From the NCBI GenBank assembly GCA_021848065.1, contig JAJZNA010000006.1:25616-78895 (forward strand): a stretch of DNA of 53,280 bases, written 5' to 3'. This stretch comes from Microcaldota archaeon. Lineage in GTDB: Archaea > Micrarchaeota > Micrarchaeia > Micrarchaeales > CABMGC01. Made by a program: the position numbers and the translations under genes. Shown piece by piece: positions 47,919 to 53,280 of the stretch. Position 1 is the first letter of the stretch. Each line of letters starts with the position of its first letter. A model generated the notes under the pieces. The model was not told the DNA's origin and ran no database searches. It saw only the letters and a list, made by a program, of their open reading frames with translations.

Positions 47919-48394
47919 ACTATCAGCCTCGAGAATCTCCTGAGCACCATTGTGCTGCTTATCGCTATTGAGAACAGAAGCAGTACCATTAGGTACAGGA
48001 CAGGATAATCTGAACGGAAAGATGACGAAACCGCGCTGGCGAAGCTTGGAGCCAGGGGCTGCTGGTAGGTTTGCGGGAGATAGTTAAGAAGCAGCGAGAA
48101 CATCATGAACAGGACCAGCGACAATGCAAGCATGTAGGGGATGTTTGCGGTTATGTATGTACGCTCCTCTGAGGCTATTGCCACCATTAGGTACACTGAG
48201 AAGCCGCCAACGAATACCAGGAGGCTAAGTATGGCGATCAGCGTCTGGCCAAGGTCGATGAAAAGGATTGAGCTGCCGGCGAAAACGACCGTTAGGCATA
48301 TGACAGAATACAGCAGCCTTTTCTGGAAGAAGATCAGGAGTGCGGATGCGACCACTATCGCTGCGACTGCATAAAATGCGTACAAGTCGAGCAT
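47915..48394 (-). CDS. nuoJ: Complex I subunit NuoJ
   Basis: Position between NuoI and NuoK, 5 TM, LLIFFQKRLLYSVICLTVVFAGSSILFIDLGQTLIAILSLLVFVGGFSVYLM. Confidence 0.87.
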   Translation of the reverse strand: MLDLYAFYAVAAIVVASALLIFFQKRLLYSVICLTVVFAGSSILFIDLGQTLIAILSLLVFVGGFSVYLMVAIASEERTYITANIPYMLALSLVLFMMFSLLLNYLPQTYQQPLAPSFASAVSSSFRSDYPVLYLMVLLLFSIAISSTMVLRRFSRLIV

Positions 48395-48402
48395 GCAGTT
48401 AC

Positions 48403-48777
48403 CTACTCCAGCTCCTCAGGCCTTGTAAGAAGCTCCCTCTTATCATAGGCCTCGTAGTCATAATTCTTGGAAAGGGTGAGGCATTTGGGCGGGCATACCT
48501 CTGCGCATAGGGCGCAGAACAGGCATCTCTCATGGCCGACCTGCGGCATCACCTTGTCGCCCTTGTCCGTGATGACGCTCACCATGGTTATGGTCTTGTT
48601 GGGGCATATTATGGCGCATGCAGAGCAGCTTATGCACGTATCCATATCAAGCCTCAGCCTTCCGCGGTAGTTGTCCGGCAGGGACTCCCTGACCTCAGGG
48701 TACTCGGTCGTGTAGGGTTTGCCAAGGACAGCAGTCTTTATCGTCTTTATTATAGGCCCTATCATCCCATCACGCAA
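48403..48777 (-). CDS. nuoI: Complex I subunit NuoI (2x[4Fe-4S] ferredoxin)
   Basis: CISCSACAIICP and CLFCALCAEVCP. Confidence 0.95.
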   Translation of the reverse strand: MRDGMIGPIIKTIKTAVLGKPYTTEYPEVRESLPDNYRGRLRLDMDTCISCSACAIICPNKTITMVSVITDKGDKVMPQVGHERCLFCALCAEVCPPKCLTLSKNYDYEAYDKRELLTRPEELE

Positions 48778-49786
48778 TGAACAGTATATATGTTATTACA
48801 ATATTTATTAATGAGAGAGGTATCAGCCAGAGCCACCCAAACCTGAGCACCCGATCTATCCTCATCCTGAACGTTGTGGCCCTCACCATTATTATGAAAA
48901 TTGCTATTATGAAGGCCTTTGCAATTAGCCAGAACAGCGGCGGCGCGATGGATGGCCCGCTCCAGCCCCCAAAGAACAGGATTGCCAGTATCACACTGCC
49001 TAGGAACATCCTCGCGTAGTCGAGGAAGAGCGAGAGTGCGTAGTATGGGGAGCTGTAGTCTGTGAGCCAGCCAGCTATGAGTTCGGAGTCTGCCTCCTTG
49101 AGGTCGAAGGGAGGGCGTTCGAACTCTGCGAGGAGGGTTATGAACAGGATGACGAAGCCTATGGGCATGAGAACCACATAGTAAAACTGCGACTGGGCCG
49201 ATACTATGCTCTGCAGGCTGTACGAGTTCGACAGCATGCCTATGGCGGCTATGACCATCAGGGTAGGTATCTCATAGCTCAGGAGTATGAGCACTGACCT
49301 CTGCGCGCTTATGCCTGCAAACTTGTTGCCAGTGGCTACGGCAGTCATGAACAGAAGAAGCGGCATGAAGCTGATTATGGTGAACACCGCTATGAGGCCT
49401 AGTCCGAGGTTTGTAGCCTGGAGCGCAGGAGAGTATGGAATTAGAAGTATTATGAATATGGAAAATGAGAGCATCAGAGGCAGCGAGATGGCGTATAGCA
49501 GCCTGCTCCCCTTGGCAAGCGATACTTCCTGCTTGGATAGCAGCTTTATCAGGTCAGCCATGTTCTGCAGTATGCCCCACATGCCCACATAAGTGGGGCC
49601 GTGCCTGTACTGCACCCTGGCTATGAGCTTGCGCTCGAGCCACCCTACAGTGTACCCGAACACGGAGAATATGATGAATACCATGATAAGGTAGATGATC
49701 GCCCCTATAGCGTTGTAGAGCAGGCTGGGGGAGGACATCCAGAAAGATATGTTAAGTATATTGTTGATCAGGTCATTTGCGAGCAT
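48770..49786 (-). CDS. nuoH: Complex I subunit NuoH
   Basis: GWLERKLIARVQYRHGPTYVGMWGILQNMADLIKLLSKQ; AEFERPPFDLKEADSELIAGWLTDYSS. Confidence 0.97.
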   Translation of the reverse strand: MLANDLINNILNISFWMSSPSLLYNAIGAIIYLIMVFIIFSVFGYTVGWLERKLIARVQYRHGPTYVGMWGILQNMADLIKLLSKQEVSLAKGSRLLYAISLPLMLSFSIFIILLIPYSPALQATNLGLGLIAVFTIISFMPLLLFMTAVATGNKFAGISAQRSVLILLSYEIPTLMVIAAIGMLSNSYSLQSIVSAQSQFYYVVLMPIGFVILFITLLAEFERPPFDLKEADSELIAGWLTDYSSPYYALSLFLDYARMFLGSVILAILFFGGWSGPSIAPPLFWLIAKAFIIAIFIIMVRATTFRMRIDRVLRFGWLWLIPLSLINIVITYILFIA

Positions 49787-50880
49787 TATCTATCGACACC
49801 TCCCATCACTAGGTCAAGGCTTCCCATTATGGCGAAAAGGTCCGCCATCCTTGCCCCCTTTGACATATGCCTTAGCGCAGCAAGGTTTATGAAATTTGGC
49901 GATCTTATGGAGAGCCTGTAAGGCTTCTGCGGGTCTGCCACCAGGTACATGAAGACCTCGCCCCTTGGCAACTCGCGGCTGGAGGTGGCTATGCGGTTGG
50001 CGGGATTTGGGCTCCTAAGCTTGACAGGCATGCCCAGCGCATCTCCGCCGGGAAGCGATTCGAGTACAGAGCGCACTATCCTTATGCTCTCGCGCATCTC
50101 CAGCATCTTGACCTTGTACCTTGCAAAATTGTCTCCGGAAGTCAGAACTTTCGGATTGAAATTCAGCTTGGAGTAAATGTAATACGGATTGTTTTTACGC
50201 GCATCGAAGTTGACTCCGGAAGCCCTGAGAACCGGACCTGTGACCCCAAGGTTCTTGGCCTGCTCGGCAGATAGCACACCAACGCCCCTCATCCTCTCCA
50301 TGAAGATTGGATTCTTCTCTATGTAATCCTCGTACTCGCCTATCCTGCGCTCCATGTAGTCCATGACTTTCATTGCATGGCCGTGAAATTCCGGACCTAT
50401 GTCCTGGTTAAGGCCGCCTAGGCGCATGTTGACATAGAACATCCTGGATCCTGCAGCTTCCTGCAGCAGGTCTAGCACTATATCCCTGTCCTTGAAAGCC
50501 CACATGAATACAGTGAACATCTGGCCAAGGTCATTGCACAGCGTGCCGATGCCGAAGAGGTGGCTTGCAATGCGCTGCAGCTCTAGGAGCATCGTGCGCA
50601 GGTATTGCGCACGCTCCTTTACCTCGATCCCCATTGCCGCCTCCACCGCGGAGACATAGGCCTCGTTGAATGCCATAGGGGCGACGTAGTCGAGCTTCTC
50701 CATGTAAGGTGGGCACTGCATGTACATGCGCGTCTCCACGAGCTTCTCCACCCCTCGGTGCAGGAAGCCTATGTGGGGCTCCACGTCGACTATTGTGTCC
50801 CCGTCCAGATCCACCTCAAGGCGTATGACGCCGTGTGTGCTCGGATGGACGGGCCCTATGTTTATTCTTGTGACTGGCAT
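49786..50880 (-). CDS. nuoD: Complex I subunit NuoD
   Basis: INIGPVHPSTHGVIRLEVDLDGDTIVDVEPHIGFLHRGVEKL. Confidence 0.97.
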   Translation of the reverse strand: MPVTRINIGPVHPSTHGVIRLEVDLDGDTIVDVEPHIGFLHRGVEKLVETRMYMQCPPYMEKLDYVAPMAFNEAYVSAVEAAMGIEVKERAQYLRTMLLELQRIASHLFGIGTLCNDLGQMFTVFMWAFKDRDIVLDLLQEAAGSRMFYVNMRLGGLNQDIGPEFHGHAMKVMDYMERRIGEYEDYIEKNPIFMERMRGVGVLSAEQAKNLGVTGPVLRASGVNFDARKNNPYYIYSKLNFNPKVLTSGDNFARYKVKMLEMRESIRIVRSVLESLPGGDALGMPVKLRSPNPANRIATSSRELPRGEVFMYLVADPQKPYRLSIRSPNFINLAALRHMSKGARMADLFAIMGSLDLVMGGVDR

Positions 50881-50886
50881 AAAATA

Positions 50887-51273
50887 TCACTGTGGACTGT
50901 CCATGTTCCTGTAAGGCGCGGACCATGTGAATGACTTGCGCAGGGGAGGATCCACCCCGTCCCATTTCTCCAGGAGCAGCCTGCCTGCGCGCCTGCCCCT
51001 TATCTCGATTCCGAACATCTCGCCCATCTCTCGCTCGTACCAGTCCGCGGAGAGATGCACGTCTATTATAGTAGGCACCCATGCGTCTGTTGCAGGCATA
51101 TCTACCTCAATGATCTCGTCCTTTGATTCGGAGATGTTGCGCAGCACGTACACCGCCTCGAGCTTGTCTGCATAGTCTACAGCAGTTATCTTGACCAGAT
51201 AGTCGTAGCCTTTGCGCTTCATCTCGCTTATCGTGCCCTTGAGTTCTTCCCTCTCAACCTTCAACAACACCAC
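50887..51273 (-). CDS. nuoC: Complex I subunit NuoC
   Basis: VHLSADWYEREMGEMFGIEIRGR. Confidence 0.92.
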   Translation of the reverse strand: MVLLKVEREELKGTISEMKRKGYDYLVKITAVDYADKLEAVYVLRNISESKDEIIEVDMPATDAWVPTIIDVHLSADWYEREMGEMFGIEIRGRRAGRLLLEKWDGVDPPLRKSFTWSAPYRNMDSPQ

Positions 51274-51841
51274 CTATCTTTTTCTGCAGCTTCATCAGCG
51301 CGCCGAAGAGGTTTTCCGGCCTCGGAGGGCATCCTGCAACGTAAACGTCTACTGGAAGGACCTCGTCTATGCCCTTGACGATGTTATAGCTCTCCCACCA
51401 CGGCCCGCCGCATGTGGCGCACTCGCCGAAAGCTATCACATACTTGGGGCTGAGCATCTGCTCGTAGAGCCTCTTGATCTCAGGCACCATGGACTTGGTC
51501 ACCCACCCTGCAATGACCATCACGTCGCATTGCCTTGGGGTGCTCCTGAAGAGCAGGAAGCCTTTCCTCTCCGCATCTATCCTTGCGGAGCCGAAGTCCA
51601 TGAGCTCTATGGCACAGCATGCAAGGCCGAACTGCAGGGGCCATACGGAGTTCGACCTCGACCATTTCACAATATCCTTGCTTAGAGGCATCGCCTTTGC
51701 CAGGTCGGCCATGCGCGCAAAAAGGGCGTTTGGCTTCATCTCCCTGCCCTTGAGCGATTCGTAGACTAGGCTGTCCATCTCCCTCTTGGCGTTTGCGAAT
51801 TCCTCGCTGCTGTAATCCACGTTTTCTTCTGGCATAAACAT
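51254..51841 (-). CDS. nuoB: Complex I subunit NuoB
   Basis: FGLACCAIELMDFGSAR; GECATCGGPWW; AGCPPRPENLFGAL. Confidence 0.96.
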   Translation of the reverse strand: MFMPEENVDYSSEEFANAKREMDSLVYESLKGREMKPNALFARMADLAKAMPLSKDIVKWSRSNSVWPLQFGLACCAIELMDFGSARIDAERKGFLLFRSTPRQCDVMVIAGWVTKSMVPEIKRLYEQMLSPKYVIAFGECATCGGPWWESYNIVKGIDEVLPVDVYVAGCPPRPENLFGALMKLQKKIGGVVEG

Positions 51842-51842
51842 C

Positions 51843-52124
51843 TCACTTGTTCAGGTTCAGCATATCATTTAGATAGGAAGTCGCACCACGCACGCCTTTC
51901 CCAGATGACATAATTATGGGCACTCTGAAAAGATGTTTTTCCCTTGAATCGTAGAGTTCTGCATACGCGTTGCTTAGGTCCTCTAGCCCCCTAATGCTCT
52001 GACCTAGTAATTTGATGGAGTAGTACTTTATTCCATAAGAACCCATGGTTTTCCTGAACCGTTCCCAGTTTTCCAAGGTTGGCGACCTTCCAAGTTCCCC
52101 AGTTATTTTAGATATGTTGGCCAT
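51843..52124 (-). CDS. Hypothetical small soluble protein, first gene of nuo cluster
   Basis: 93-aa ORF one base upstream of nuoB, same strand, no TM, no family recognised. Confidence 0.6.
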   Translation of the reverse strand: MANISKITGELGRSPTLENWERFRKTMGSYGIKYYSIKLLGQSIRGLEDLSNAYAELYDSREKHLFRVPIIMSSGKGVRGATSYLNDMLNLNK

Positions 52125-52135
52125 TCTTACACCAG

Positions 52136-53275
52136 TTATTTGGAAGGTTTATTGCGCGATTTCTTCTCCGTTCCCATGCTGTTCGAAGGCGCTACAGTGG
52201 TGACTGTGCTGGTCGAACCTAACCCTCCCGTTGAAGAGGAACTTTTGATTATGCCGCTGCCGTCGGACAATGAATTGGACGTGGTTAACTGCGTGGATTG
52301 GCCTGGAACAGTATACGCGTTGCCTAGGTATGGCGCAGCGCCTCCCACAGTAGCAGTCTTGGTTCCATTGAGGCTTCCGGAAGTGCCGTAGCTTATGGAC
52401 GGCTGCACGTTGTTAGGCGGCTGCGTCCTGAATCTGACATAATATATGAAGTACTTCATGCCTGAAGTGAATGTCGAAGAGCCTCCGAAATCAATGTTAG
52501 AGGTGAGATATTGCGAGTTATTTACATAACTTATGATGCTGTAATTATCAGCAACGTACGCCGTTCCTCCTGCAGACCATATTGAGAATAGGGATATTGC
52601 AGTAGGAGTGGCCACTGACGAGATGGTGCCGTATGTTTCACATAGGCTGCCGCTGCATGAAAGAAGATCGCTTCCTGCGCCGCTGCTGCTCCCTATCTTG
52701 AGCCCGTAACCGTTACATCCATCAGTAGACACGCCTCCGGTGCTATAGCAGACCCATTGTGCATCGTATCCCGAAGTAGTGCCTGCAATTGATCCTAGGA
52801 AGTCAGTATCATTTGTCAGGCCATTTATAGGAATTACAGATGACAGCCAGCTGTCCTGACTGCCCATGGTGAATGTCACGCTGTTGTTTACAGTTGCAGT
52901 GCCTGCACGGGCATACCATTTGGAATCCAAAGTCGTACCACTGAAGTTGTCGTAGAAATTGAATACGGCATTGCCATTGTCTGCACCTGCGTAGGAAGAC
53001 GCGGGACAGTTGTGCGGGCTGCCGCAGTAGAGCTGCGGAGCGGCGCCGAGTTGCGCAATGGAGTTTCCGTAAAGATCTGTTGATGAAGGCGCAAGGCCGA
53101 AGTACCAGTTGCTATCTGTTGAGAGTGCAGGTATTGAGTTGGGAATCCTGCACCAGTACAATATGTTTGCAGAAGTGTAAAGGTTCTGTGACTGCGTTTC
53201 GTTTAAGGTATTGCCTTCAAGCCAGCATGGGGCAGTGTTGCCATCGCTGGCATTGTATATGAATACATTCATCAT
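52136..53275 (-). CDS. Large secreted/surface protein, 5' end possibly beyond window
   Basis: DUF2341/LamG-like text NFYDNFSGTTLDSKWYARAGTATVNN; Ser/Thr/Asn-rich; C-terminus GTEKKSRNKPSK. Confidence 0.65.
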   Translation of the reverse strand: MMNVFIYNASDGNTAPCWLEGNTLNETQSQNLYTSANILYWCRIPNSIPALSTDSNWYFGLAPSSTDLYGNSIAQLGAAPQLYCGSPHNCPASSYAGADNGNAVFNFYDNFSGTTLDSKWYARAGTATVNNSVTFTMGSQDSWLSSVIPINGLTNDTDFLGSIAGTTSGYDAQWVCYSTGGVSTDGCNGYGLKIGSSSGAGSDLLSCSGSLCETYGTISSVATPTAISLFSIWSAGGTAYVADNYSIISYVNNSQYLTSNIDFGGSSTFTSGMKYFIYYVRFRTQPPNNVQPSISYGTSGSLNGTKTATVGGAAPYLGNAYTVPGQSTQLTTSNSLSDGSGIIKSSSSTGGLGSTSTVTTVAPSNSMGTEKKSRNKPSK

Positions 53276-53280
53276 GTTTG

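Noticed and set aside
1-53280. CRISPR array, cas genes or IS transposase
   Set aside because: No regularly spaced repeats and no Cas or transposase-like ORFs were recognised on either strand.

Overview
Archaeal chromosomal segment, about 53 kb and densely coded. The archaeal call rests on PurP, SecE/Sec61-gamma, uS13-uS4-uS11, archaeal-type TyrRS, TATA-like promoters and an intron-bearing tRNA. The style suggests a DPANN/Micrarchaeota-like genome, but that is inference and I cannot confirm taxonomy here. Contents in order: GT2 glycosyltransferase, pyrG, canonical ppa, stand-alone NFACT-R, secE-ftsZ, tyrS, sugar nucleotidyltransferase, Fic-domain protein with a long probable repeat region plus HAD gene, AP-superfamily phosphodiesterase, GDPD, PDO-like thioredoxin / PadR / glutamate-cysteine-ligase-like set, tRNA-Val(CAC), cobalamin adenosyltransferase, scpAB, P5C dehydrogenase-like ALDH, quinone cluster (polyprenyl synthase, ubiE, ubiA, ubiD, ubiX), phosphoribosyltransferase, HAD, a tRNA-Ser(GGA) that appears to carry two introns, an AT-rich island with vapBC flanked by imperfect direct repeats, a divergent second pyrophosphatase, a complete-looking purine cluster (purS-L fusion, purQ, atypical purM, purE, purK, purB, purC, two purP), ribosomal proteins, and a compact complex I operon (nuoB-C-D-H-I-J-K-L-N, without nuoA, nuoM or nuoEFG nearby). 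The window ends in a large surface protein. The most interesting items are the two-intron tRNA-Ser with its repeat-flanked island, the Fic protein, the nuo operon architecture with probable CUG starts, the degenerate pyrophosphatase paralog, and several palindromic operator candidates.
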